DNA of 64,000 bases from assembly GCA_948146395.1 (NCBI GenBank), contig OX411558.1, positions 34,466,350 to 34,530,349 of the forward strand, written 5' to 3'. Below, in pieces: positions 10,257 through 21,785 of the stretch; the first letter of the stretch is position 1, and each line of letters starts with the position of its first letter. The notes beneath the pieces are model-generated. The model worked only from the letters and a program-made list of their open reading frames with translations. It had not been told where the DNA came from and did not search any database. The stretch comes from Fragum whitleyi (Eukaryota; Mollusca; Bivalvia; Cardiida; Cardiidae). The translations under genes and the position numbers were made by a program.

Positions 10257-11865
10257 GTGTTATTTTCAATAAAGTTATCCTAATATTTACTTGCAAAACT
10301 TTTTTTACTGCTCTTCCTACTTAAAAAAGATGACCTTTAGATAGATAACCTTACACTAGTTGACACTTTTATAGTGACATCACAGTTGATTAACATGATG
10401 TCATCTCATTACATTCTACTTTCAGCAATCTCTATTTCTTGTAACAGTTAATCAGGACCTCTGGCTACATGCATGTATTCATATTAATGTTATATAGAAC
10501 TTTAATTTTATGCTGCACTATAGAGGATATTCAACATCTGATATTTGAAAGAAATGATCAGGCAGTTGGGATTTTCTACCGTCTGTTATAATGATATTAC
10601 ATACAAGAAGCCAAATGCATTTGGTCAAATGATCATGTATATCAAACAATATAAATCTACTCAAGAAATAAACTTAAGCCAACTTCTTATCGGTCACTCA
10701 AATTAAGCACGAAAAGTAATGCTTTATAATGTTAAAGATGCAAGTTTTTGATTATTTCCGATAGCCCAAAATCAAAATCCCGAGCTTGATTTGTCTTTGC
10801 ATGACATAATGTTCTGTTCAATTCTTTTATTGTAAATGTGTCGAAAAGAAGGAACCATGCAGTGACCGTTTAGAAGTTGGTTTTTCAGTTTATAATAATC
10901 CTCTTGGACTTGACTGAATAATTGTTCTTCTGAGAGAGCATATTAGTTTACTAAAATATGTAATACAAGAAGCAAATGTGCATTATCTTGGTGGCATTAC
11001 GTTACAATTTTAGGAATTTAAGGAAATTTTTTAGTAGTTTAACATTCTGGCCCCAAATATGTGGTATATATTGCCAATTCAAATCATACACTCATCTTTT
11101 TCTTCTTCCTTGTCCTATTCAACTTGGAAACTAAGACTGATTATACTAGTTTTGTGGTGTGTTTATTTTACTTCTTGACATTATACTTTTGTGACTTCTG
11201 TTAAGCTATATTTCACCCAATCCTTCCCCTGAGCCTATCTCTAAGACCGTACTTTTAAAGCTTTTAAATATTTTGAATGTAGATCTAATTCAGAATCTTT
11301 GATGAAATGGAATGCTACAGTTATGTGTTGTTTTTTTTTTCTTTCTTTGGGGTATGGGTAAGAAGATAATGGGGTACATGTGTTTAATACTTTATTATTA
11401 ATAAACCTTTAAGAAATCACGAAATAGAGTTCATTTTTTTACAAAGTCATCAACTCATTTAATAAGCGATGTCTTATATGATCTTATACTTCACAACTCT
11501 AAAGTTAGGTAGCAACCCATGTTTGAATTATAACAATGTGGCCAGTAAAGATGCATTCTAGAGGTTTTGACTGGGGAAGTATGTAATTGGAAACTTAAGT
11601 TTTTTCTCTTAAAGCTTAGACTGTTGTTTTGGAACAAAAAGTTGAGATCTTGCATTTTTCATCAGCAGCAATCTGTATAGTTGTATGCCTTTGAGTTGGC
11701 AGTGTTACAAATTGTGTCATCAATTTAACATTTCTTCTCTGAAACCATTGAGTCAATTTTAATGTAATTTTGCAATAATCTTTCTTTTGTGACTGTTTTT
11801 AAAAACTGTTTACAAAATCTGTTTGGTCCATAAAAATACATGTGACAAGAGCTGGGCATTTTTAG

Positions 11866-12438
11866 CTCGGCTGTTTTTAGAGAAAACCCGAGGTATCGCT
11901 ATATAGCCTTCGTGTTGTCGCTGTCGTCATCGTTGTCCTTGTGCGAAAACGTTGACATTTTGTGATATCTCTGGTTATACTGAAGGCATTCACTTGAAAC
12001 TTGACATCTTCTCCTAAATCACTGTACCATTGAAACTTGGCCAGAATGGTTCGTGGATGACCTTTTCCCAAATTTACCCTTGTTGGCAAAATTTTGATTG
12101 GACCATAAACATGGGCTAGTAGAACTGGGCATTTTTGACCTTAAAATCTTTGAATGACATGTCTTCCTATACCACTAGGCCAATTCCAACTAGACTGTCA
12201 CAAAGAAGACTAATACCCAACTGAAGTGCTTGTTAATTGAATAATAATAAGCCATTTTCCATCAAAGGGCTATAACTCTGTCAAAAGTGGATGGGTTGTA
12301 ACCAAAGTTCATTTGCACACCTCTGCTTGATAATAAAATCCGCCGATTAGTTGCTGAGAATTGAGCTGCCACAAAAAAGCTACAGATGAACTGACAGATG
12401 GACCAACCGACAAGGTGACTCTTATATACCCCCCGCCC

Positions 12439-12469
<31 letters not shown>

Positions 12470-13000
12470 AATTTTAAAGGGTATAATAAAACTTAGCAAG
12501 AATGGTCCTTGGATGACCCTTTCCAAAAACTGTACATTTTATTTTGATTGACCTATGAATTTGGGTGTTGCAAGTCAGAGCATTGTTACCTAGAAATCTT
12601 TAAATGATATGTTTTGCTTTTCAACAAGACCAATTGTAATTAAACTTGGATGACCCTTCAAAAATTGTTTGCTGTATTTTGATTGGCCCATGAATATTGG
12701 CATGGTGGGGTGTGGCATTTTTTACTATTAAATCCTTGAACATGTGGACCTATTTCAATGAAATTGTGCCAGAAAGGTCCTTGGGTGACCCTTTCGCACA
12801 TTTTTTCAATAAAACTTTGCCATAATGTTCCTTAGAATGAAGATGCTTTTAAAAAATGCTTGCCACATTTTAAATAACATCTCCTTAACAACTAGGCAAT
12901 TTAAATGAAAGTTGTCAGAGTGTTACTTGGATGACATCCACTGGTTCAATGAAAATCATGTGAGTAGATGGAGCCCATTATTGCCCTCTTGTTTATAAAA
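11866..13000. repeat. degenerate long-period dispersed repeat
   Basis: Several diverged units share the sequence order AACTTGG(C)CAGAATGGT, CTTGGATGACC, TTTTGATTGG(A)CC, CATGAATNTGGG and TTTGAATGAC. The clearest instances begin near 12030, 12485, 12640 and 12750. A block of C followed by A runs (12429-12472) and the wording CTGACAGATGGACCAACCGACAAGGTGACTCTTATAT-like (split here) are typical of mollusc dispersed repeats. No protein is encoded. I cannot name the family. Confidence 0.55.
12429..12472. repeat. poly-C then poly-A low-complexity tract
   Basis: A long C run interrupted by one G is followed directly by an A run. Its length is likely variable and error-prone in assembly. Confidence 0.9.
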
Positions 13001-13221
13001 CTAGTGTCCCATTTCAACTTGAGACATATTTGAAAGATCAGATAGGAGCATGTTTGCAATGATGGTAGTACTGGTTATTTCTGTAGAAAACAGTAAACTC
13101 TATTAAATCAAGACAATATGTTGAATACAATTATACTGGTAATAACTTATCCCAATGGACTGCATAACTCTATAAAAGGGAAAATAGATTTTGTTTGAAA
13201 GAAATCGGGATATAAGGATAT

Positions 13222-13860
13222 ATGTTTACTTATGTATCTCCAGAAAATTCACCAATTTACAGTTCTAAAAATGATAACGGAATTGAAATTTTAAATGATT
13301 ATATTAACACAATCTATGCAGATTATCCTAATATTCTTATATTTTTGGCAGGCGATCTGAATGCACGTGTTAAAAATTTTCAGGATTATATTAACAAAGA
13401 TGATGTTACGTATATATTCGGTGAAAATACTGACTATCCAGCAGATGAATTTTGTAAACCACGGAATTCAAAAGATACAAAATATAACCGTTTTGGGCTT
13501 TCTTTGATAAATCTCTGTTGCTCTCAAAATTTACATATTCTAAATGGTAGAGTACCAGGTGATCTAGATGGCAATTATACGTGTACAGCTAATCAGGGTG
13601 TGAGCGTAGTGGATTACATGATATGTTCCTCAAAATTGTTCAAGAGCGTCACTCAATTCAAAATTCTAGAAAATGATAGTTTGGTTCATTTTCCTCTACA
13701 TTGTACATTGAATTTCTTATGTAATGAAAAATATACACAAAATGACCAAAACAATCAAATATGTAGTTTTTGGGAGAGAATTAAATGGGATGATAAACAC
13801 AAAGATGATTTCTATACAGATTTCGTGACTAAGTACAATGATTTTTTTAATTCGTTTTAA
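13222..13860 (+). pseudogene. LINE apurinic-type endonuclease, C-terminal part
   Basis: The C-terminal two thirds of an exonuclease/endonuclease/phosphatase domain that nicks target DNA. Visible are VSPENSPIY near the start, the conserved GDLNAR at residues 44-49 (13351-13368), VDYMI, and the final catalytic-histidine segment, reading SLVHFPLH where SDHxPL is expected, so the last Asp seems lost. The frame stops at 13858-13860. Removing one T from the T7 run at about 13845-13851 would carry it directly into the reverse transcriptase frame, so this is one protein broken by a single-base slip. The N-terminal catalytic residues are absent because of the 5' truncation. Confidence 0.8.
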
Positions 13861-16324
13861 TGAAAACATAAATCAGTCACCTGTTTCATCGCTAGAAGAA
13901 TTTATCAAATTACTGAGGAAATCAGCTAATAAAATGCGATGCAAACCTACAAATATCCACAAAAATAATCCAAATAGTCCAAAATGGTGGGACAAAGAAT
14001 GTAGCTTAGCAAAAAATAAGAAATATATGTGTTTACGTAGGTTCAGAAGTACAAACTTTTTCACAGATTTATCGGAATATAAGATTTCTAGGAACAAATT
14101 TAAGTCCTTGTGTAAGAGTAAAAAAATCAATTATTCGAGGAAAAGAAGGGCAGAACTTGTAAAAAATAGAAATAACCCTAAACTGTTTTGGGGAGTTCTT
14201 AAATCAGAAAGGAATAGAAATTTTATCGCAAGTTTTGTTAAACCAGGAGAATTTATAAATCATTTTCAATCCCTTTTATTTTGTAATCCTGTAATAGATG
14301 AATGTAACATCAACCATGGTGATAATTTCAATGGTGATATTCTAAGTAATCTAAGTGTTTTTCATGACTGTGAGGATCTTAACGCTCCGATCTCAATCGA
14401 TGAAATCATTAGAAGTGTTCAATCACTTAAAAATAATAAAGCTTGTGGACCAGATGGAATCTGTGCCGAAATCTACAAGTTCACACTGTACGATATTTTA
14501 CCATATCTACATGCCGTTTTTAATGAGATTTTTGATAACGCTAATGTACCAGCGGATTGGTGCAGGAGTATTATAACTCCAATTCATAAAAATGGTAGTT
14601 TATTGGACCCAAATAATTATCGGGGTATTTCTTTAATTGATATAATTTGCAAAATTTTTATCTCAATTCTCACTACTAGGCTCACTGAATGGTGTGATAA
14701 ATATAACGTTATCGCTGAATCGCAAGCGGGATTCCGCAAAAATTATTCTACAACCGACAATCTTTTCATTCTCATGTCTGTTGTGCAAAAATATCTTTCT
14801 AAAAAGAAAGGGCGGTTTTACTGCATTTTTATTGATTATGAAAAGGCATTCGACAGTATCCAACACATAAAATTATGGGAGGCTTTCCAAAGAAAAGGTA
14901 TTTGTGGCAAGTTTCTTTCTACATTTCAATCGTTGTACGGACAACTAGAATCGTGTGTTAAGGTTGAAGATCTTTTAACACAATATTTTAAATGTAACAT
15001 TGGAACTCGTCAAGGTTGTTGTGGAAGCCCAAAAATATTTTCCTGTTTTATAAATGATTTGGTTGATTATCTGAATATTAAATGTGAATCTGGAATTTAT
15101 ATTTCGGAATCTACCCAAAAGCTAAATTTATTGATGTTTGCAGACGATGTGTCTAGTTTCTCAGACACGGTTGCCCTTTTACAACGACAAATTAACGCTA
15201 TATCCGAATTTTCCTCCAACGTAGGTCTAAAGATAAATATAAATAAGACAAAAATAGTAGTTTTCAGAAATGGTGGAGTAGTAAAACAAACAGAGAAATG
15301 GTTTTTAAATAACCAAAAAATCGACATAGTTCCTTTCTATAAATATCTAGGATTATTTTTTACTCCAAAATTATCATGGTTAAAATCGCACGAAATGTTG
15401 GCATTTCAAGCCATGAAAACAGTGAATTATATTTTACGTTTACGAAAACATCTAGGTTTTTTGGAAATAAGAGATCTATTTAAATTATTCGATTCTTGTG
15501 TTAAGCCTATTTTGTGCTATGGTTCAGATTTATGGGGTTATAACGTCATCGAAAAGATTGAAAAGATACATATCCGTTTTTGTAAAAGAGTTTGCAGTCT
15601 GTCAGACAATACTTGTGACGCAATGGCACTCGGAATGCCACTTTGTACTTCCTATATCATAAACTGTATAAAGTATTGGTTAAAAATCATACATATGGAT
15701 CAAGCGAGATACCCAAAGCAGTATTACATCATGCTCAAACAAATAGATGAATCTGGCAGAAATACCTGGGCAACATGCATAAAAAATGTTCTTTATTTAT
15801 ACGGGTTTGGATATGTATGGTTAACCCAGGATATTGGGAATGACGAACACTTTATACATTTATTTTCACAGAGATTGGTCGATTCCTTTAGACAAAAGTG
15901 GTCATCTGACATTCAAAGTACTGCAAAGGCCCTAACCTATAGATTTTTCAAATCTGCGTTAGAGCCTGAACTCTATTTATCATTAGATATTCCATACATC
16001 TACAGAAAAACTTTGTCTAACTTCAGATGCTCAAATCATGATCTTATGATCGAAAAAGGTAGACATCTTGGGATAGACAGAGAAAAGCGTTACTGCCCGT
16101 TTTGTTCAAAAAATAATATTTCAGTTGTCGAAGACGAATTTCATATGTTTTTCCAGTGCAAAAGTTATGAGTTTATTAGAACACAATTATTCCCAAATTA
16201 TTGGTTATCTAATAGAACAGAATCTCAATTTTATAGGATTATGACATTAAATGATAGAGAGACTGTTGTGCGAGCCTCGAAATTTCTTATTGAAGCATTT
16301 AAATTTAGAAAGGAAATTCTTTGA
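13838..16324 (+). CDS. LINE reverse transcriptase, open frame
   Basis: Reverse transcriptase that copies the element's RNA at the nicked target. Residue numbers are from the nominal ATG at 13838, which is really an interior point of the original ORF. Motifs in order: NNKACGPDGICAEIYK, ITPIHKNGSLLDPNNYRGIS, AGFRKNYSTTDN, FIDYEKAFDS with the first catalytic Asp at residue 333, GTRQGCCGSP, the FADD box at residues 434-437 (15137-15148), NKTKIVVF and YKYLGLFF. A C-terminal CPFC...EDEFHMFFQC motif (about 753 onward) is the CCHC-like finger seen in many invertebrate LINEs. No internal stop in 828 codons indicates a recent insertion. The upstream frameshift and truncation mean it is unlikely to be mobile. 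Confidence 0.9.
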   Translation: MIFLIRFNENINQSPVSSLEEFIKLLRKSANKMRCKPTNIHKNNPNSPKWWDKECSLAKNKKYMCLRRFRSTNFFTDLSEYKISRNKFKSLCKSKKINYSRKRRAELVKNRNNPKLFWGVLKSERNRNFIASFVKPGEFINHFQSLLFCNPVIDECNINHGDNFNGDILSNLSVFHDCEDLNAPISIDEIIRSVQSLKNNKACGPDGICAEIYKFTLYDILPYLHAVFNEIFDNANVPADWCRSIITPIHKNGSLLDPNNYRGISLIDIICKIFISILTTRLTEWCDKYNVIAESQAGFRKNYSTTDNLFILMSVVQKYLSKKKGRFYCIFIDYEKAFDSIQHIKLWEAFQRKGICGKFLSTFQSLYGQLESCVKVEDLLTQYFKCNIGTRQGCCGSPKIFSCFINDLVDYLNIKCESGIYISESTQKLNLLMFADDVSSFSDTVALLQRQINAISEFSSNVGLKININKTKIVVFRNGGVVKQTEKWFLNNQKIDIVPFYKYLGLFFTPKLSWLKSHEMLAFQAMKTVNYILRLRKHLGFLEIRDLFKLFDSCVKPILCYGSDLWGYNVIEKIEKIHIRFCKRVCSLSDNTCDAMALGMPLCTSYIINCIKYWLKIIHMDQARYPKQYYIMLKQIDESGRNTWATCIKNVLYLYGFGYVWLTQDIGNDEHFIHLFSQRLVDSFRQKWSSDIQSTAKALTYRFFKSALEPELYLSLDIPYIYRKTLSNFRCSNHDLMIEKGRHLGIDREKRYCPFCSKNNISVVEDEFHMFFQCKSYEFIRTQLFPNYWLSNRTESQFYRIMTLNDRETVVRASKFLIEAFKFRKEIL

Positions 16325-16602
16325 AGACAAAAATTAGTGCTTAAAGTCTGACAACTCTGCCAGTAATAAAACGACACCGGCACGAGTTGTCTGACTCTAA
16401 GTAATAGTCCGAAATAAGTAAAATTCAGTTAATTTAAATACACTTACGCATTTATATTTGCTATGTTAATAACAAAAACAATATCATACACTGTACTTGG
16501 TAGACTCACTCTGGTTTTGTAATTGTTCATTTGTAAATGTTTATGGGCCGAAGGCCTTATAACCTGAATAAAATTATTTGATTTGATTTGATTTGATTTG
16601 AT

Positions 16603-16957
16603 AAATTTTCTTTTCTTGTTCCAAAGAACATTGATTGTAATATCCAGAGTTGACTGCAAATAACTTAATGTCATCATGGCCACAGGCTCTCTGTATGAAA
16701 AGAATTTGTAAAAAGCTTCTCTCATTTGAAAAATGTCATAGGTTTACCTTTACCCTACTTAAAACTTGTTAAAATGTCATGTTGATAAACAACCAAGTTT
16801 CAAGACATTTCGAGTAAAAAATTTGGCCTGAGTGTACAACGTTTTGCCGAGATTTGACTCTATTACTTGAATTTATGTTCAACTTGTTTATAATATCAAG
16901 TTGATAAATTTCCTGGTAAAGTTTTTTTTCATCTTAGTATGAAAAGTGGCCTCTCTT
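16603..16957. other. non-coding, nothing recognised
   Basis: AT-rich sequence flanking the LINE. A minus-strand open frame overlapping 16444-16725 spans the LINE tail and flank and is not a gene. Confidence 0.45.
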
Positions 16958-17053
16958 AAGTGACTTTTTGAGATTTGACCCCATGACATTAATCGACTTT
17001 TTGAGATTTGACCCTATGACTTTAAGTGACTTTTTGAGATTTGACCCCATGAC
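16958..17053 (+). repeat. 33-bp tandem repeat, three units
   Basis: The word GACTTTTTGAGATTTGACCC begins at 16962, 16995 and 17027, each followed by (C/T)ATGAC and a short variable linker. A short, fairly young minisatellite. Confidence 0.9.
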
Positions 17054-17870
17054 AAAGTTTTTTAACTTGATTTTCATCTTGCCACAAGATATAATGTTAT
17101 GTGCATAGACATCTCGAATAAGTTTTAAAATCTTTGAGTTAAAATTGTGGCCTGTTTTTTACATTCTGAGTCCTAGTATTTTTTATCCAACTAGACCAAA
17201 TCTAAAACATGCTTAAAACTTTAATGTTTGGCATAACACATGATACTTAGACCATGAAATCAAACTTGAAACCAAAGCATGTGCTGTAGGAATCCTAATT
17301 TTATATTGAAAGAAAGGAAACACTCACATTTTTTCTATTTTATTACAAACAGGCCAATCTAGATCTTTCAGTTTTGCATAGGGAATTGCCGTTCCTTGTA
17401 TATTTTCTAATGGAATGTCTCCATTTTCATAAGAGTTTATCCTTATTTTAAGCTTTGGCCCAAAGCTGTGTTTCCCTAAAGTGAAAATAAAGAATTGTTA
17501 TAAAATTTCAGCATAATTGGCCCCCTTTTCAATGGTTCCATGGATTGTTCCCATTTTGCAATTTGTCATCTTTCTGGCCAAGGTAACACTTTCTAATAAA
17601 GTGTCATGAGGTTTTGGCCAAAGCTGTGGTCCTTATATAGTGTATAATGTTACAAAGAAATCTTCCAAAAGGCTCCATTTTCCCCTATTTACCAATGAAA
17701 CATTCTCTTTTGCAGTATGGTGCATTCTTGATAAATGTTGATAAAGTTTTATGAGGATAGGACATAAACTTTGACCGGAGTTTATGACCAAGAGAAGCAT
17801 CCCTAAGTGGTGCTGCACATTTACATATCATTTATTACTAGTATAAGCATAAATTTTGTGTTTTTGTGAG
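17054..17870. other. non-coding, weakly repetitive
   Basis: The region contains loosely repeating wording (TTTGGCCAAAGCTGTG, CCATTTTC, AAAGTTTTATGAGG) of the kind found in old mollusc dispersed repeats, but there is no sharp unit. No gene. Confidence 0.4.
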
Positions 17871-17874
17871 ATAA

Positions 17875-17968
17875 AATTCAACAGATCAAAATATAATTAT
17901 TTGCGATGATGTCAAGATGGAAATTCAACAGATCAAAATATAATATTTGCAATGATGTCAAGATGGAA
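17875..17968 (+). repeat. 46-bp direct duplication
   Basis: Two adjacent copies of a unit containing ATTCAACAGATCAAAATATA, then ATTTGC(G/A)ATGATGTCAAGATGG, differ by a few bases. The short open frame 17906-18100 is a by-product. Confidence 0.85.
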
Positions 17969-19110
17969 AGTTCCCAAAGAATACCTTTTATAGCTATACT
18001 TAGGGTAAAATGCTTTAAATCAGAAAGTTGTAAAATAATTCAAGAATCTGGTACATTATTCAATTTTATCATTCAAAGCCATATTAAATCTGAATTTTGA
18101 AACTCTTAAAAAAAAGCTGTGTGTGAAAGGCATGAATGGCTTGCTTCTTATTCTTAACATATACTTTTCAATCATTTGCTGCAATTCTCTATCAGTTTAG
18201 GCCAGTTTAAAATAGAGTCTTTTGATAAAGGATTGGTTTATTGTCAAAAGTTGTTTAAACAACAGAAGTACGACGGTTGTCCGGAAAGTTCGTAGACACC
18301 ATCTAGTACATACATACTGGCTGTCTATGGCTTTTTAACACTACACGTCAATATTCAATATTATTCACAGAGCCGTTATACAAATTTTCAAGGAGATTCC
18401 CTTGTTAATTATGAAATAACATAGAATTTTGTAAAGGAATGTTGGTTGTTGCGGAGCACAAAATGACGCTGCAACGCAAAATATGACGTCGACGTAAAAA
18501 AAAAACCTGCTTCCTTTAGTCGAATCTAATAGTAACAATTATAGGTATTTATCGATGTTTTGTCTATATTTCAGCATACCCGTTATATTATGTTATGATT
18601 ATAAAAAAAAAACAAGCATTGCCCACTTTTAGAAAAAAACATATATTGCTTATAATCAGAGAAAAAATATACACTAAATTTTGCCGCTTCGTTTTGTAAT
18701 CATATTACATTAATCCAAAATATCAAGGAAAATTCAACTAATTTTCAAGATACCACAAATTAACCATAAGTGTTTCAACTACTGCTGGTATCTGAGGCAA
18801 ATTAAGGTCATGTGTATCCCGGATTCCGTTCAGTCCTATAACATTCGTTTTCTAAAATGCCATACCCAAAACGCGCAAAACTCATTTGTCTGTATTGTTC
18901 AATTACCAAAATGAATTTTCATTAGAAATCATTTCATATAGTGTTTCTCGACTATCATCCATTTCAACTGTTCACTTATCATTGAAGATCGACTCTTCAA
19001 CCACTACCAAACTTCGTTCTCAAAACTCTTTTTAATCGGACTGCGTTTCGTCATAATGACGTTCCCAACTAAACCACAGACTTCGCTTATAGGAGCTTTT
19101 AGGAACATTT
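17969..19110. other. non-coding; possible mariner end near 18268
   Basis: No gene. ACGACGGTTGTCCGGAAAG at about 18269-18287 has the look of a mariner-type terminal repeat, but I found no matching inverted end or transposase, so it stays a suggestion. Confidence 0.35.
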
Positions 19111-19114
19111 AGTC

Positions 19115-19440
19115 AGATACAATAGTATTGCACACTCATTTATGAAGAATATTTGATAAATGGTTTGCAATACTGTAGTAAGTGCAGTTACTATAGTATT
19201 GCACAAAAGTTTTGACGAGACGTAATTCCATTTCAGAGGCAATACTATAATAAGTGACAAAACCAACAAAAACATGATTTTAGAAATTCTTTTTAAATTA
19301 TTGTTCATATCTCCATCTAACAAATGATAATTGAAGTCTTATACTTAAACTTTGACTCATTTTTTGGAAAAGTAAAGATTTGATGAAGTTTTTTCAGTCT
19401 CCTGTAAAATTTTCGAAAATGCAGATACTATAGTATTGCG
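19115..19440. repeat. right subterminal ACTATAGT palindrome cluster
   Basis: GCAATACTGTAGTAAGTGCA followed by its complement forms a foldback at 19167-19202. Single copies lie at 19239-19257 and 19421-19440, and a degenerate one at about 19115-19132. It mirrors 10108-10256. Confidence 0.75.
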
Positions 19441-19451
19441 CCGAACCCTCG

Positions 19452-20491
19452 ATATTTTCCCCTTTTTATTTGTGATATACCTCTATTTAAGAAACTGGCA
19501 ACAGCCTATCTTAATCACGCAAATGCGTTTAAAATTTACGTTTTGAAATATTACTTGTTACGGAACATTGCACCTATTTGGACATAAAGTAATTTTAGAC
19601 AGACAGGAAATTGCTAGACATTTGAACCGTGTTATCCATTAGCAAAATTAATAGTTTGTAGGATCGTTCGTCTCTGGCCCTTGTATTCGGTATGGACACT
19701 TTACAGATGCCCGTGAATATTGCTTAACTTACCAAGCTCCTGAAAATTGGGGATATTTTGAGTCGGCGTGTGGATTTTTCAATAATTTACAGGACTAGTT
19801 TACTATGTAAAGTGTTTTAATATACTGGACATCTGCAAGCCTTATAAGGACCCTGTTTTGTGGTATTTATTCATCCGAGACTCGCCTTTTGGAGAAAAAA
19901 AACTGACGCATTTTATCAATTCACAAAGTATGAATTATATTCGATACCATTAGTAGTGTGTTCCAATTATATCACGTGTAATGCCGAGTGTGACTCAGAT
20001 TATTATAATCTAATCAACAGAGGTAAATATCAGGTCAAAAAACGACCTATCCGTACGTACTAGTCACACATTTCTTATTCAGACCATCGGCCCGTCAAGA
20101 CAGACTACGATTCTAATCTCAATATATGCATTGATCTGTTGATATTGATTTGATAGTGTAGAAAAAGAAGATCTGGAATGAGTGGTCGATCGTGAAATAC
20201 CACATTTACACGTGAAAAATGAGTAATCTATAAACAGATAAAAAGAGGCTTTGACGATTTTTCATCTTATTTACATAAAGATTTTAATAATCTGGTATCT
20301 TACAAGACACAAATTAAATAGCCTATTCTATTTATAATATGACAGGAACATCTGCGGTAATTCGACGTTACTTTCAAAAATCATTGATAAATGACGTCAT
20401 TACAGCCATTGTGATGTCATTGTTACGATAACAAAATAGCTTTGCTATATATGCTCTAATATGTATAATAACACCCGTGTAATTTCAAATA
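19452..20491. other. non-coding, nothing recognised
   Basis: No supported gene, RNA or repeat. Confidence 0.4.
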
Positions 20492-21282
20492 ACTTAGTTC
20501 CAAAAGAAAGTGTTCACTTTAAAATTCGAATATTTCAGTAATCACACCACGTACCGTCACAAAAATCTGCATGACAAACCCCGAAATTATTGACTATCGA
20601 TACTTAAAGAAATAAATCACATGGTACTCAACAATTTTTGGCTAGAAAAGGACCTTTGATTTTTAGCAATTTGCTTGTGCTTCCTACTGTTGATGAATGG
20701 ATGCGCATTCAATTCACTTCTTGTGTCCTACCTTACAATAAATTCACATATGAATGATATCTGTACACTATGCAAGAACGTATTTTGACCTACAAATTTT
20801 GCGGTTGGGCAAATCGAACTTTATGCGAAGAAAACTCTAAAAAAAATTTAAAAAATGAAGTAATCATTTTCAATAGGTTCTTATGTATTCGCTTGCGCGT
20901 CCTCCTTTAAGTGTCAATAGAAATCACAGAATACCATTGCACTGTTTGATCTGACGTTACTGTCCAATCAACATAGAGATTTCTAACGCTGACGGAGATG
21001 TAACGTCTATGTGTAAATTGAAGTTTGGAAGTGCTAGGAAGCCCCCAGTAAAACTCGGAAATACCGTATAAGAAAGTATCTCTTACTTTCAAAAAGAAAT
21101 TTCAAAAGGGCAAAACTCAACACCATATGTGCTGAACATGTGTCAAATCAGATTTAATGCCTTGTTTTTTAAGGGTCATATATAAAATATGTAAATAATT
21201 TTTACAAGCAAAAGGTTCTCCAACTTTGCAAAAAAAAAAAAAAAAAAAGAGTGAAAGCGAACACTTTCTTTTGGAACCCAGT
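20492..21282. mobile_element. ~790-bp TIR element, non-coding
   Basis: The left end ACTTAGTTCCAAAAGAAAGT continues GTTCACTTT. The right end is its inverse, AAAGCGAACACTTTCTTTTGG followed by AACCCAGT. The interior has no transposase. Its right half (about 20935-21270) is clearly related to 32888-33275: both carry GATCTGACGTTA-type, CAATCAACRTAG, GTAACGTCT-type and CAACAC(C/G)ATATGTGCT words in the same order. An A run at 21229-21249 lies near the right end. Superfamily not assigned. Confidence 0.7.
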
Positions 21283-21785
21283 ACATATTCAACGGGCTTA
21301 TTTTACTCCCGTGACATCAATCGTATTTAAGTGTGTTTCCATCATGCAAACTTTCAAAGACAAGATCACATCAAGAGATATGAACTTACAATGTATGCCT
21401 TCAATGTCTTTTTAGTAATCTAGATCGGCTTTTTTTGCAGGGACAAAAATGTCTTTTCAATTCGAAAGTGTTTCGAAGAAATGATGATTCTTTCATTTAT
21501 TTTTTTTAAATCGATACAATTCATTCGGTTTCAGAAGATATCCCCAACTTATCAAACGACATTGAGATTGTGAAAAAAGGGAGACAATCTGAATAAGGAG
21601 TATCGAATATTAGGAATGTGAAGTAAATATGCACACGAATATCCGTAGGTTTGAATCATTTGATTTAATGATCTGAATGGAACACGATTTTTTGTTTGTT
21701 TCACACCATGGTGATGATAGTGATCAATTTTTCACTTAATAAGCAAGGCTTTTCAATAATTGTCAACACAATAGTTCTCGAATAT
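21283..21785. other. non-coding, nothing recognised
   Basis: AT-rich sequence, no gene seen. Confidence 0.4.

Larger units (their letters stand above)
13213..16602 (+). mobile_element. LINE (non-LTR retrotransposon), 5'-truncated
   Basis: The element runs from a truncated endonuclease, through a complete reverse transcriptase, to a 3' UTR that ends in a GGGCCGAAGGCC hairpin (about 16543-16555), an AATAAA and a pentanucleotide tail of TTTGA repeats (16577-16602). The in-frame stop at 13213-13215 and the absence of the N-terminal half of the endonuclease mark a 5' truncation, normal for target-primed reverse transcription. It sits inside the inverted-end structure 9976-19451. APE-type LINE. 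I do not commit to a clade. Confidence 0.85.
9976..19451. mobile_element. possible ~9.5-kb DNA transposon with inverted ends and subterminal palindromes
   Basis: The left end CGAGGGTTCAGCGCAATACT (9976 on) is matched in inverted form at the right by AGTATTGCGCCGAACCCTCG (ending 19451). Both are flanked outside by ATAT, compatible with a 4-bp duplication or a slightly longer TIR. Just inside both ends are copies of GCAATACTATAGTAAGTGCA in both orientations (10108-10256 and 19115-19257, plus 19421-19440). No transposase is visible inside. The interior holds dispersed repeats and a nested LINE. The alternative is two separate short elements in opposite orientation that each lost one end. Confidence 0.5.

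Noticed and set aside
18269..18287. Mariner-type terminal repeat ACGACGGTTGTCCGGAAAG
   Set aside because: No inverted partner or transposase nearby. Similarity of one short word is not enough.
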